NCBI GenBank assembly: GCA_934247125.1
Contig: CAKQIZ010000017.1
Coordinates: forward strand, 1 to 28,387
Direction: 5' to 3'
Length of the DNA stretch: 28,387 nt
Source: an uncultured Clostridia bacterium
Lineage (GTDB): Bacteria > Bacillota > Clostridia > Peptostreptococcales > Anaerovoracaceae
The notes beneath the pieces are model-generated. The model worked only from the letters and a program-made list of their open reading frames with translations. It had not been told where the DNA came from and made no database searches. The number at the start of each line of letters is the position of its first letter. The stretch's first letter is position 1. The position numbers and the translations under genes are program-made. This document shows, in pieces, positions 1 through 9,600 of this stretch.

Positions 1-204
1 ATATTCCTGCCGCTGGGTTCGCTCGTGTATCTGCTGTTTTGCGTCACGCGCTACGGCTGGGGCTGGAGCAAATACAAAGAAGAGGCCAACACAGGTCACG
101 GTCTCAAGATGCATGACTGGATGCGTCCGTATCTCACATATATACTGCCGCTGATCGTTCTGTTCATATTCGTATTCGGTATCTATGACAAGTTTTTCGC
201 ATAG
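1..204 (+). CDS. C-terminal end of NSS-family sodium-dependent transporter (partial)
   Basis: The window opens inside this gene and holds its last 67 codons, in frame 1, ending at TAG 202-204. The fragment has a hydrophobic helix (IFLPLGSLVYLLFCV), then an aromatic loop with YGWGWSKYKEEANTG, then a last hydrophobic helix (YILPLIVLFIFVFGIYDKF). This loop-plus-helix ending, with GWGW, a KEEANTG-like segment and a final VLPL(I/V)xxxF helix, is characteristic of bacterial neurotransmitter:sodium symporter (NSS/SNF) proteins of Firmicutes. These are inner-membrane carriers that couple uptake of amino acids or similar solutes to sodium. The substrate cannot be judged from this fragment. A large stem-loop and T-tract follow at 230-310, so the gene is probably the last in its transcript. 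Confidence 0.82.
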   Translation: MFLPLGSLVYLLFCVTRYGWGWSKYKEEANTGHGLKMHDWMRPYLTYILPLIVLFIFVFGIYDKFFA

Positions 205-229
205 TTTATGTTTATGCAAAAATGCGGAA

Positions 230-310
230 GACCCGTATGTCATGGGCTTGCGGCGCGCCCTGTCTGTTTGGCAGGGTGCGCCGGGGTCCATGATGTGCGG
301 GTCGTTTTTG
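230..310 (+). terminator. Long nested-stem terminator after the NSS transporter
   Basis: A two-tier hairpin. The inner stem pairs GGCGCGCCCTG (252-262) with CAGGGTGCGCC (272-282) through one G-U pair. An outer stem pairs GACCCG (230-235) and TCATGG (240-245) with CCATGA (288-293) and CGGGTC (298-303). GTTTTTG follows at 304-310. The stem is much longer than an average intrinsic terminator, but the T-tract and position 26 nt after the stop codon support that role. Confidence 0.75.
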
Positions 311-367
311 TTGTAATGGGTGTTACTGTTGGGCTGTTTACCGTTTATGGCGGAACTCGAAGAGGTC

Positions 368-410
368 ATCCGAAGCCGGCGGGCTCGCCAGGCCCGCCGG
401 CAGTTCGGAT
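368..410. repeat. GC-rich perfect hairpin abutting array A
   Basis: ATCCGAA (368-374) and CCGGCGGGC (376-384) pair with GCCCGCCGG (392-400) and TTCGGAT (404-410) around the loop TCGCCAG. There is no T-tract on either side, so it is not a classical terminator. It ends one base before the first TTACCAA of the array. In array B a shorter GC hairpin (GGCTC/GAGCC, about 17968-17983) likewise sits immediately before a TTACCAA. It may be an RNA roadblock or part of the same element. Confidence 0.5.
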
Positions 411-411
411 A

Positions 412-669
412 TTACCAAGATTGCCGCTGCAGGTTTTTTCTTTTGGTAAAAATCGTCTGATATCCTTCATCTTAAAGAGGCTGTTTACCAAACGACTTAT
501 TTTATCTATATCCTTTTGGTAATTTTCTACGGAAAATATCGCTTTTTCCGTAATAAAAATACCAAAAGTGAATATCAGGAATCCCATTTTTGGTATTCGC
601 CATGAAAAAAACAGGCGAATAACTGCTGTTTTTACCAACAACAGCCATTCACCTGATAATTTTTGGTTT
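412..669. repeat. Array A: four units of inverted heptamers TTACCAA-N24-TTGGTAA
   Basis: Eight heptamers alternate in orientation at 412-418, 443-449, 485-491, 516-522, 559-565, 590-596, 632-638 and 663-669. The consensus is (A/T)TACCAA in one sense and TTGGTA(A/T) in the other; the last is degenerate (TTGGTTT). The spacer within each TACCAA/TTGGTA pair is exactly 24 bp in all four pairs. The spacer between pairs is 35, 36 and 35 bp, giving a period of about 73 bp. The spacer sequences are not conserved. Neighbouring heptamers are complementary, so either DNA or RNA hairpins are possible. The array lies in the gap between the converging NSS transporter and VWA genes. The same layout recurs at 17912-18168. 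I do not recognise it as any named repeat family. Confidence 0.85.
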
Positions 670-799
670 TTAATTGAGCTCTCTAGTGTATGCCGCTGCC
701 GCTAATCACCTCTGGCAATCGGCTTTCTTATTATAGGTTCCTGTCGACGCAAGCCGTCCAGGGCGCAAGGCCAAAGCACCAATGCCCGGGCATCCATGC

Positions 800-2014
800 T
801 CAGCGGTCCCGAAGCAGTCTGTACATGCCTTCCTTCAGCCCGTCTATCGAAAGCCGGAACATCGGAAACACTTTTTCGATCTCGATAAACGACTCCGGCA
901 TCCATGCGGGATCCTCCTCCCTTTCCTGAGGGTGTAGCCATATGGAGTGTCTGTACTTTTCCTTAAAATGTCTGAACCACGTGATGCCGTCTGCGGGAGC
1001 ACCGGCCCAGCTGCTGTACGTGCTGTACGAACCGTCCGCCAGCTCATGCATCGCCATGTCCGCATCACCCACGAATATCACCTTGTAATCTCCTGAGATA
1101 TTCCTCAGCACCCATTCGGTTTTCAGCGTCTCTTCAGTATCGATAGATGGATCCTTGTAAAGCCTCTCTTCGAGGCAGTTGTGGAAATAATATATCTTCA
1201 GATCCGCGAACGTGTTCGCTTTGTGCAGCGACTGGAAAAGCAGGCTGCAGAGCTGTTCATAAGGGCGCATAGAACCGCCCGAATCGATCAGCAGCAGCAG
1301 CTTCAGCCTGTTTTTTCTCGGTGGCTGCATCCGTATATCGAGGATCCCTCCGCGGCTGCATGTGCTGTCGATCGTTCCGCGTATATCCAGCTCCTCTTCA
1401 CTGTTTTCAAGCTTTCGCGACAGTTCTCTCAGCAGCCTGAACGCCATCTGGAACTGTCTGGACTCGATGGTGCAGTCAGTACGCCAGTCCCTGAACTTTC
1501 GGTCGCCGCGTGCGTGTATCACGCTTTTCCCGCCGGCGCCCTGCACCATAGTGCCGCCGCCGGCGCCCGGACCTGCTCCGATCCCTGCAGAAGTATCGCA
1601 TGCGACCTCGCTGCTCCCGAACGCAGGACTTCCGAACACGGGGCCGCCGCTGCTGTCGCCGTCACTGCCCGCAAGTCTGGTTTCCATCGCCGCCATTATC
1701 GCCCGCAGATCCATATCCTTTTTATCCATATAAGGCGCGAAAGCCCTTTCCACGAGCTCCGGACGAGCCTGGACCTCCGCGATCTCAGCCTGCAGCTTTT
1801 CCGAACCGGCATTCCTGAAATACCTGTAAAACAGATCCTCGAACTTGTCCAGATCGCTCTCCGATTTGACGAGCAGCGCCCGGCAAAGAATATAAAATCC
1901 CCGCATCGACTGCCCGTGAAGCCCTGACTGCAGCCCTTCTATCAGCGCCAGCCAGTCGTGCATCGTTACCTTGAAACCGCCGGCGCGCAGGAACAGCAGA
2001 AATTCCAGAAACAT
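800..2014 (-). CDS. VWA domain protein, CoxE-like, partner of MoxR ATPase
   Basis: 404 residues. The N-terminal ~110 residues are helical and charged. A Gly/Ser/Ala-rich linker (about 113-165) follows, then a von Willebrand factor A domain. The metal site appears as LLLLIDSGGSM, with Asp244 and Ser248. The DxGGS form, with Gly where most VWA proteins have Ser, and the later YYFHNCLEE segment are typical of the CoxE-like group. VWA/MoxR pairs are known to act as chaperone-like machines that remodel or insert cofactors into partner proteins; no partner is visible here. The start ATG (2014) overlaps the ATPase stop in TAATG, and GGAGGA (about 2022-2027) lies inside the end of the ATPase gene, so translation is coupled. 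No conventional terminator follows; array A lies downstream. Confidence 0.85.
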   Translation of the reverse strand: MFLEFLLFLRAGGFKVTMHDWLALIEGLQSGLHGQSMRGFYILCRALLVKSESDLDKFEDLFYRYFRNAGSEKLQAEIAEVQARPELVERAFAPYMDKKDMDLRAIMAAMETRLAGSDGDSSGGPVFGSPAFGSSEVACDTSAGIGAGPGAGGGTMVQGAGGKSVIHARGDRKFRDWRTDCTIESRQFQMAFRLLRELSRKLENSEEELDIRGTIDSTCSRGGILDIRMQPPRKNRLKLLLLIDSGGSMRPYEQLCSLLFQSLHKANTFADLKIYYFHNCLEERLYKDPSIDTEETLKTEWVLRNISGDYKVIFVGDADMAMHELADGSYSTYSSWAGAPADGITWFRHFKEKYRHSIWLHPQEREEDPAWMPESFIEIEKVFPMFRLSIDGLKEGMYRLLRDR

Positions 2015-2844
2015 TATCTGAGTCCTCCCATGCTTTTCTTCACGTCTTCCAGATCCTCATCCTTCTTGATCAGGAAACTGAGAAGCGGCAGATCGCGCCT
2101 GAGACTGTCGACCGGCAGCCCGCTGAGTCTGAGCGCACTGATCCAGTCAAGCAGCTCGCTGGTGCCCGGCTTTTTCTTCATCTCAAAATACTCGCGCACG
2201 TAGAAGAACGCGTCGAGTGCCTGCTCCATCAGTTTTTCCTCGATATCCGGGTAATGTGCCAGTATGATCTCTCGCATCTGTGCTTCGTCCGGGAATTCGA
2301 TGAAGTGGAAAGCGCACCTGCGCAGGAATGCGTCAGGAAGCTCTTTTTCAGCATTCGACGTGATTATCACGATCGGCGGGTTCTTCGCTCTGATCGTTTC
2401 ATCGGTTTCGGGTATGTAAAACTCCATGCGGTCGAGTTCCCAGAGCAAGTCGTTCGGGAATTCCAGATCAGCTTTATCTATTTCGTCTATCAGCAATACG
2501 CACTGCTTTTCCGCCGTGAAAGCTTCGCCGATCTTGCCCATTTTTATGTATCTTTTTATATCGTCGACGCCTTCATTGCCCAACTCGCTGTCGTACAGCC
2601 TGCGAACGACGTCGTACTGATACAGACCGTCCTGCGCCTTCGTGGTAGACTTGATGCTCCAGACTATCAGCTCCTTGTCGAGCGCTTTTGCGATGGCTTC
2701 CGCAAGCGCGGTCTTGCCGGTCCCCGGCTCGCCCTTTACGAGAAGCGGCTTGTTCATTTTTATCGCGATGTTCATCGTCAGCATAAGGTCATCGCTGATG
2801 ATATAGTCGTCAGTTCCTTTGAACTGATATGTGTTTTCGTTCAT
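2014..2844 (-). CDS. MoxR-type AAA+ ATPase
   Basis: 276 residues, cytoplasmic. Walker A is GEPGTGKT (38-45), Walker B VLLIDE (116-121), sensor-1 region IITSNAE (about 160-166), and an arginine pair follows in DAFLRRCAFHF (about 171-181). These and the length fit the MoxR/CoxD family, which works with a VWA partner as an ATP-driven remodelling chaperone. The start at 2844 (MNENTYQF) is chosen because AGGAGA lies just upstream; an in-frame ATG at 2877 has no such site. It is the first gene of a two-gene unit with the VWA protein, overlapping it by one base. The upstream gap (2845-3632) carries array C, whose inverted TTGTGTA/TACACAA sites could be regulatory. A clear promoter was not identified. 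Confidence 0.88.
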   Translation of the reverse strand: MNENTYQFKGTDDYIISDDLMLTMNIAIKMNKPLLVKGEPGTGKTALAEAIAKALDKELIVWSIKSTTKAQDGLYQYDVVRRLYDSELGNEGVDDIKRYIKMGKIGEAFTAEKQCVLLIDEIDKADLEFPNDLLWELDRMEFYIPETDETIRAKNPPIVIITSNAEKELPDAFLRRCAFHFIEFPDEAQMREIILAHYPDIEEKLMEQALDAFFYVREYFEMKKKPGTSELLDWISALRLSGLPVDSLRRDLPLLSFLIKKDEDLEDVKKSMGGLR

Positions 2845-3069
2845 GTCTTTCTCCTGTTTTATGCAAAATTGCAGCATTGTTTTTTCATGCGTTTACAAAA
2901 CTTTACAATATAGGATTCTATCACGGTTTGGACATTTCGTCCACTTTCATGATTTCGATATATTTTATTGTATATTTTGGAATCTTATGGTATCTCGTGC
3001 GTATTGTCGCTCCTACCGTCGCTCCATCGGTGGCCTGTTCTTTGATTGCTTTGACGGCTATACTTTATC

Positions 3070-3157
3070 TTGTGTATTATTACGAGATTGATGAAAATCC
3101 TGCACAATCGGTGTTTGAGATGTGCAGGATAATGTGAAGGTGAAAAAATCTACACGA
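3070..3157. repeat. Array C, cluster 1: inverted heptamers TTGTGTA/TACACAA
   Basis: Four sites: TTGTGTA 3070-3076, TGCACAA 3101-3107, ATGTGCA 3120-3126, TACACGA 3151-3157. Start-to-start distances are 31, 19 and 31 bp, and the spacer inside each pair is 24 bp. The two middle sites form the core of a perfect 10-bp inverted repeat, ATCCTGCACA (3097-3106) and TGTGCAGGAT (3121-3130). It lies upstream of the moxR-type gene and downstream of the adhesin terminator. Confidence 0.6.
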
Positions 3158-3233
3158 GGAAAATTGCCAAAACAATAAAAATGTACCAAAATCTCATAAA
3201 ATCGCCTTATTTTTAGCATGATATCCGATTTCC

Positions 3234-3323
3234 TTGTGTAATGATTTTTACCCTTCACGAACCTCTACACAATCGGAGGAGCCATTGTGCAGATATTATC
3301 CGGAATGCCCGATTCCTACACAA
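3234..3323. repeat. Array C, cluster 2: inverted heptamers TTGTGTA/TACACAA
   Basis: TTGTGTA 3234-3240, TACACAA 3266-3272, TTGTGCA 3285-3291, TACACAA 3317-3323. Start-to-start distances are 32, 19 and 32 bp, and the spacer inside each pair is 25 bp. This repeats the geometry of cluster 1 with one extra base in each pair. Both clusters share an extended ACAATCGG after the second site (3103-3110 and 3268-3275), which argues for common origin. No gene is seen between 2845 and 3632. Confidence 0.6.
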
Positions 3324-3396
3324 AATGTATCCACTACATGCGTTTAATGCTCCGTAAAATAGCTCCACCAAATACCGATCAGCTGAAGGCGAAGGC

Positions 3397-3472
3397 GAGC
3401 GCATTCGCAGTGGGCAGCGAGCGTGAGCAGGAGCGCATTCGCAGCGAAAAGTGGGCAGCGAGCGTTGAGCAG
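3397..3472. repeat. Imperfect tandem duplication, about 34-40 bp, two copies
   Basis: GAGCGCATTCGCAG occurs at 3397-3410 and again at 3431-3444. TGGGCAGCGAGCG follows directly in copy 1 (3411-3423) and after a 7-base insertion in copy 2 (3452-3464); each then continues into a GAGCAG end. It is non-coding as far as I can see. A small hairpin, AATTTCTC/GAGAAATT (3485-3503), follows. Confidence 0.55.
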
Positions 3473-3515
3473 CGAAGCTCCGTCAATTTCTCTATGAGAA
3501 ATTTCCTATACTGTA

Positions 3516-3568
3516 AAGAGCCGGCCGGCTGATGCCTCATCAAGGGGCATATCAGCCGGCCGGCTCTT
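3516..3568 (-). terminator. Strong hairpin terminator downstream of the giant adhesin
   Basis: AAGAGCCGGCCGGCTGAT (3516-3533) is fully complementary to ATCAGCCGGCCGGCTCTT (3551-3568), an 18-bp stem. GCC/GGC pairing continues inside it past a two-base bulge. It lies 65 bp after the adhesin stop on the minus strand, where it is followed by TACAG rather than a clean T-tract. The stem strength and position support a termination or mRNA 3' end role, possibly in both directions. Confidence 0.65.
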
Positions 3569-3632
3569 ACATTTTCATCGGATTCTCATTCAGTTTTCAC
3601 TCGGCTTTTATCCCATCATGTGTGGCAAATGC

Positions 3633-6600
3633 TTACTTGCGTGATTTCCTCCGTGATACGATGACCACTGCTGCGATGATGCATAATGCAGTGATCATGA
3701 TCGCTATGATCATTCCTACAGGCGTTCTGTCACCGGTATTCGTATGGCTGCCGCCGTTTGCGCCGTGATCGCTGCCGTTCGAAGGATCTTCCTTCTTTAC
3801 CTGTTTGTTGGTGAAAACGATCGGCTCATCATCTGATGCGCTGCTCGTCACGCTGAGCGTGCCGTCTTTTTTGTCTTTTACCGATACGTGTACGCTGTGG
3901 CCTGCGGTATCGAAGATCGTGTTCGCATCGCGGCCGCCTGACGGAACGACTTCACGTATCACATAATCGTGTTCGCCCGGTTCGGAGTAAGTGATCTGGC
4001 CGAAATCGACGCTTCCTGCCTTGCCGGCCTCCGCTGCAGCATTAGTGCCTGTAGCGATCACGGACTGCCCGCCGTCTTTCATCTCCAGAAGCTCGAACCG
4101 GAATTCGCCTTCCTTGAGATCACGTCCGGTCAGGATCTTGTCGACCCTGAACATAGTGCCGATATCGACAGTCTTGCCCTTTATGCCGTAAGTGTTGACA
4201 AAGCTGAACGCCTCTTCTTCATTTATATCCTCGACATAGAACCGCTTTTCGCTGTCGCTGTATTTTACCGTCACGTTCACGTCCCTGCCGGCATTGCTGT
4301 CATTAGTGACGCCTGCAAAGCTGCCGCTTTCCGTGATCGTGTACCTGAATGTGCGCGTCCTCATACCGTCTTCGTCAGGTTCGATACCCTCAAAATCGGA
4401 AGCCTGCAGGACTATACGGCCAAAGTCGATCTCACCTGTCACACCGTTGACAGCCTCAGTCATCTCCCTGCCGTCAAGCACCGGAGCAGGCGCAGCGCTT
4501 TCCACGATGCCCGGAGTAGTCTCAACGCCTGTCAGCGTGAATGTGAACCTGCCGGCGATATCAGCCGGAGTCAGAGCCAGCCCTTCATGCTCATTTTCGA
4601 GCAGCTTCAGCCCCGTCACAGGAATCGAGACCTTATTCGTATCGTACTCGTTTTCAAATGCGAGCTTATCACTGCCGTCCGGATACGTCACTTCCGTTTT
4701 CAGCGTGCCGTCGCCGTTATCACTCACCGTCACGAGGATGCCGAACGATGACTTCACAGGCGAAACACCTGCCGGCAGCTTGTCAGTGACCTCAGAAACG
4801 AGATACTGATAAACGTACTTTCCGCCTTTCTTTACAGCAAGTCCGTCAGCGACATCTTTTTTGAGCTGCTTCGTCGTATACGTTATCTTACCGAACTCTA
4901 CCGCACCGGCTTTGCCTGCTCCTGCCGCCGCGCCGGTCCCCTCGGCGATCACAGTCTTCTGTTCAGCCTTGTCCTCCGCATTCGTGATGTGGAATCTGAA
5001 CTCGCCGTCTTTCATGTCTCTTCCTGTCAGCGTCTTCTGTGCCTCGATCTTAACGGCTCCATCGCCGTTCAGCTCTCCGGAAGCTTCATACGTGTTTGCA
5101 AAAGGCACCTTCGCGATCTTCCTGTCGCCTGCAGCTCTGCTGCTGACGCCGGTCCTGTCGATCTGCTTTCCTGCAGCCTTGTCTTTCACTGTCGTCTGTG
5201 CCGACAGCACGCCTTCGCCGTCATCAGTTACCTTGATATCCACACGGTAGGTATGTCCGTCGTAGCTGTAGCCCGATTTACCGTCGTTCTGCTCCGAAAC
5301 CTCGTAGCTGAACGTCTTGCCGCCGTCATTCTGTGTGAATTTCACTGCAGTTCCGTCAAGAACATCTATCGTACAGCTCTGACCGTCAAGCGCAGCGGTC
5401 GACTTGAATTCCTTCTCAGTCTGCTCGCGCCCGAAGCCCAGCTTGTATGCCGCGTCATCTGCAGTCGTGTTCCCGTCTTTATTATCCAGAGCCTTGACGA
5501 TGAATGTGAACTGTCCGTCCTCCATGTCTCTTCCGTCAAGAGTCTTTGTGATCACGATGCCTGCCTGATCGCTGTAAATGACTGATGAGCTGTATGTATT
5601 GTAAAAATCAAGGTTCGTTATCGAGTCTTTTGCGACTTCCGCAGCGAGACTGCCCTTGCCGTCGTCAGTCACATATACCGGTATCCTGTGCGGATCGCTG
5701 TCATAGACGATGCCCTTCACTTTACCCCTGCCCGGAACAGTCTCGGTAATGAAGAACTCGTACGGTTCGCCTGCAGAATCCTTCGTGAACCTGATCGAAC
5801 CGAAGTCCAGCGTCACAGTCTGCTGCCCCTTTGCATCTTCATAATCTGCCGTAACTACACCGAACACAGCCTTGTCGCCTTCGACATCGTACGAATCATT
5901 CGGTACCGCAGCCAGCAGTTCCTCGTTATCCGCAGCTGCCCAGAGAGTGAACGTGAAGCTGTCGCCTTCCTTCCAGTCACGGCCTCGCAGCGTCTTCGTG
6001 CCTTCGAGTTTCAGCGCGCCTGTCGAGCTGTAGCTGTTAGTCCACGAAACAGTATCTGCATCCACTGCATCTGCTCCGCCCGCTTTCGCTTTCAGGCTGC
6101 TGCTGATCGCGAGCTTGCCGTCTCTCGGATCACTGGCGCTCGATGTCAGTGTCAGCTCGTACGATGTCGTATCATACGTGACGCCGTCCTTCACATTATT
6201 GTCGGCATCTGCCGGGATCTTTTCCCTGAGCGTATACTTATATGTCGCTCCCGCCTTGCTGAACTTCACTTTGCCGAAATCCAGATCCGCGGAGTTTCCT
6301 GATGACGGCTTTATCGTCACTTCTTTGATTTCGTCGCCATTTTCATCGACCGGATACGGCGCGCTGCCGTCCGGCGTGATCGTGAATGTGAAGCTGTCGC
6401 CTTCTGCAAAGTCGCGGCCCTCTATCGTCTTCACGCCTGTGATGTCGTAGCTTCCGCTTTCTTTGTATTTATTGACGAACTTCGCAAGATCAGCAGTCTT
6501 GCCATGCGCGCTGTTCTCATATGAGACCTCCGCCCTGAGCCTGCCGGTCCTGTTTCCGTCATCGTCTTTATCAGTTACAGTTACCGTCACAGTGCTGATA

Positions 6601-9600
6601 TTTTCATCATATGTTATCCCGTTCTTCACGCTGTCCTTCGCATCAGCCGGAATGTTTTCCTTTACACGGAATCTGTACGTGCCAGCCTTATTGAATGTGA
6701 CAGATGCTACGCCTGCCGAGTCAGTCTTCTGCCTTCCGAATGCAAAGGCTGCAGCTCTGCCTTCGTCTGCCGCTCCCGCTTTCGCCTCGAGCGACGTCAG
6801 CGCTTTATCATCGTCACTTCCGTTCAGAACGAAGTATACGCTGTCAGCAGCAAGAGCTTCCCTCGTAGCATCATCCGCAGCTTCGAGGCTGAACGAGAAT
6901 TCATCAGCTTCCATGTCGCGCCCTTCAAGAGTCTTGCTGCCCTTTATGACTGCCGATACCGGAGCAGCTTTATAGCTGTTGCTGAACCAGAGACAATATA
7001 CGCCGACCTCTGTTTCGTAAAGGTATCCGCCTGTCTCAGGATCACCGTTTTTGATCTCTTTCGTGCATTTCTCGTCTGTGAAATATTCTATGCTCGTTTC
7101 AAGCGCCTTTCCACCGGTTGCCGTCACTGTGACGCGTGCGTAAAACTCGTTCGGATCGTACTTCGTACCGTTCACAGTGTAGTCATTATCTTCAGAAGCG
7201 CCTTTCGGCATCACTTCCGTGATCTTGTACACATAAGCCTGGCCCGCATCCTTCGTGCCGAACTCTATAGTAGGGAAGCTGACGCTGCCGCTTATCGTAT
7301 TGCCGACAGTGACCGAACCATCACCGCGATCCTCAGGGTTTCCCGGGAGCGGCGCGCTGCCCTTGTTGTCTCCCACGGCTTCCATCTTGAACCGGAACTG
7401 GTTGTGCGTCATCGCATCCAGACCCGTCTCGTTTTCATACGTCTTGTGGATACGGATATCCATATATCCGTGATTATCCTTATATGTATTTATAAATGTC
7501 GCATTTTGCTGCGGTTTTCGATCCGCTGACGGGATCACTGCTCCGTTATCGTCCAGCTCGGCCGTTATCTCATGCGATGCGGAAAGTCTGCCCTTTCCAT
7601 CATCCGTAACTGTTACTTTCACGTCATAGGCTGCCGCTGAATAGCTGACAGATGTCACGTCTCCGAAGATCTCTTTCAGGGTATAGATATACGTTCCCGC
7701 GTGCGTGAACGTCAGTCCATCAAAAGATCCTGTGCTGCCGACATAGCCTTTCGAATCTGCTTTCGAACCATTTTTCGAGATACTCTCAGCTACAGTCACC
7801 CTGCCTTCGCCGTCAAGAGTTGCTCCCTCTGGCATGGTCTTGTTGACATCACCTGATCCGGTATTTCCGATCGCCGTAAGACGGATGTCAAATGATGCCT
7901 TTTCAAATGCTTCATCATTCCATGCGTTGAACTTCTTTTCTACCGGTATGCTCAGTGTCGCAGCTTCAGGCGAGTACGTGTTGTTGTATGCAACAGTGCT
8001 CTTCTGCCTGCTGCCGTCATCAGCCGGTTCAGGCACAGTGCCTTTTACAGTCTTCACGGCCTTATACTCTGCGCCGTCCTTAGAGCTGCTGACTGTCCAG
8101 TAGTCTGCAGCTTTTTCTTTTACTTCATACTCTGCGCTCGCCGGCAGATCCTTTAACAGTATACTCTGCCCGGTCTTGAGAGTCAGCGCAGCCTTTCCGT
8201 CAGCGTCAAATGTTACGGTCTGCTCTTCGTCATCTGCACCTGAGCTCTTTATCACACATGTAAAGTCGCCCGAAACCGGCTTCTTCGACTCTGTGCCGTC
8301 GCCGTTCTTTACTGTTTCGTAAAGCTTTACATCGAACTTGAATTCTTCGTCTTCGAATTTATTATCGCTGCTGTCGTTGGTGACTTTCTTTGAGATCTCC
8401 AGATCGCCGATCGTCTCATCCTTTACCATCACCATGGTCTCGAGAACGAGCAGATGCGTCAGGTCGGTATCTCCCAGGTCGGTTTTCTCTGCCTTGCTGC
8501 TTCCCGAATAGTGTTCATGGCACTGCTGCATGACAACTGACGGCCATCCTGTATCCGTAATGAAAAAGTCAGCGTGCTGCTGGAACTCATCCATGCTGCC
8601 GTCTTCATTTTGGACTTTGTAACGCCCTGCATGACTCTCCTCTCCGACCTCGGTATATTTTATATGGAGCGGATCATCATGTATTATCTTCGAATCCTTC
8701 CATGAACCGTCGCCTGCCGGTTCGCTCTCCGATACTCTGAGATTCAACTTCATATCAGTCAGCGTCGTGTCGATATCATTGTTGTTCGCGAACTGCTCCA
8801 TGCTGTTCAGAAGAGTCCCCAGGCCTCCGCGGCCTACATGGATGCCGTCGCCTTTTTCTCCCGCATCTGCAAATACTCCGTCATCGTTCACCACGACTTT
8901 GATGAGCTCGTCCTCTATTTTGTAGCCGCTCGGTGCGCTTACCTCCTTGAGGTAATACGTGCCGTTTTCCAGCTTTTTGAAAACCGCTGTTCCGTAAAGG
9001 TTCGCAGAGCCGTAAAGGTTTATGATATCACGCGTCGTCTGTTCCTGCACCGGCACGGCATCGTCCCTGAGCTTCACATCTCCGCGCAGCCTGCTGAGCA
9101 GCGTCGTCTGATCTTCGCTGTAAAGCGCAAACTTGACGCCGCTGACGGAATGTTCCTGGCTGTTGAAAGTAGTCGAATATTCGTCAAACTTTCTCACGTA
9201 CAGATCGTTGCTTATGTCTGTCGCTACCAGCTTTACCGCATACTGATACTCGAACCCGCGCACATTGCTGTTCTGTGACATGATGCCCGTGTCCAGCCGC
9301 ACCGTATTACTCGAGTCGGCACTGTTTATATCGCCTGTAGTGTAATAAAACAATATGGAGTATTTGGCTTTTTCCTGAAGAGCTGCTGCCAGTTCTTCCA
9401 CCGAACTGCCTCTGTTATCCGCTACGATCACCTTTGAATACGTCATTATATCGCCCGGAAGCTCGTCCAGCGTAGTTTCGTACGCACCCATCGAATTCAG
9501 CTTCAGCTCATACCTGTTTCCGTCAAGAGCGCCCTCGATGGTATCAGCTTCATGCAGCTGCCATCCATCGAGGATCGATCCGCTCACCGATGACCAGTTG

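Noticed and set aside
412..669. CRISPR array reading of the regularly spaced repeats
   Set aside because: The conserved part is only a 7-bp motif in alternating orientation; the 49-bp blocks that would be repeats differ from each other, and no cas gene is present.
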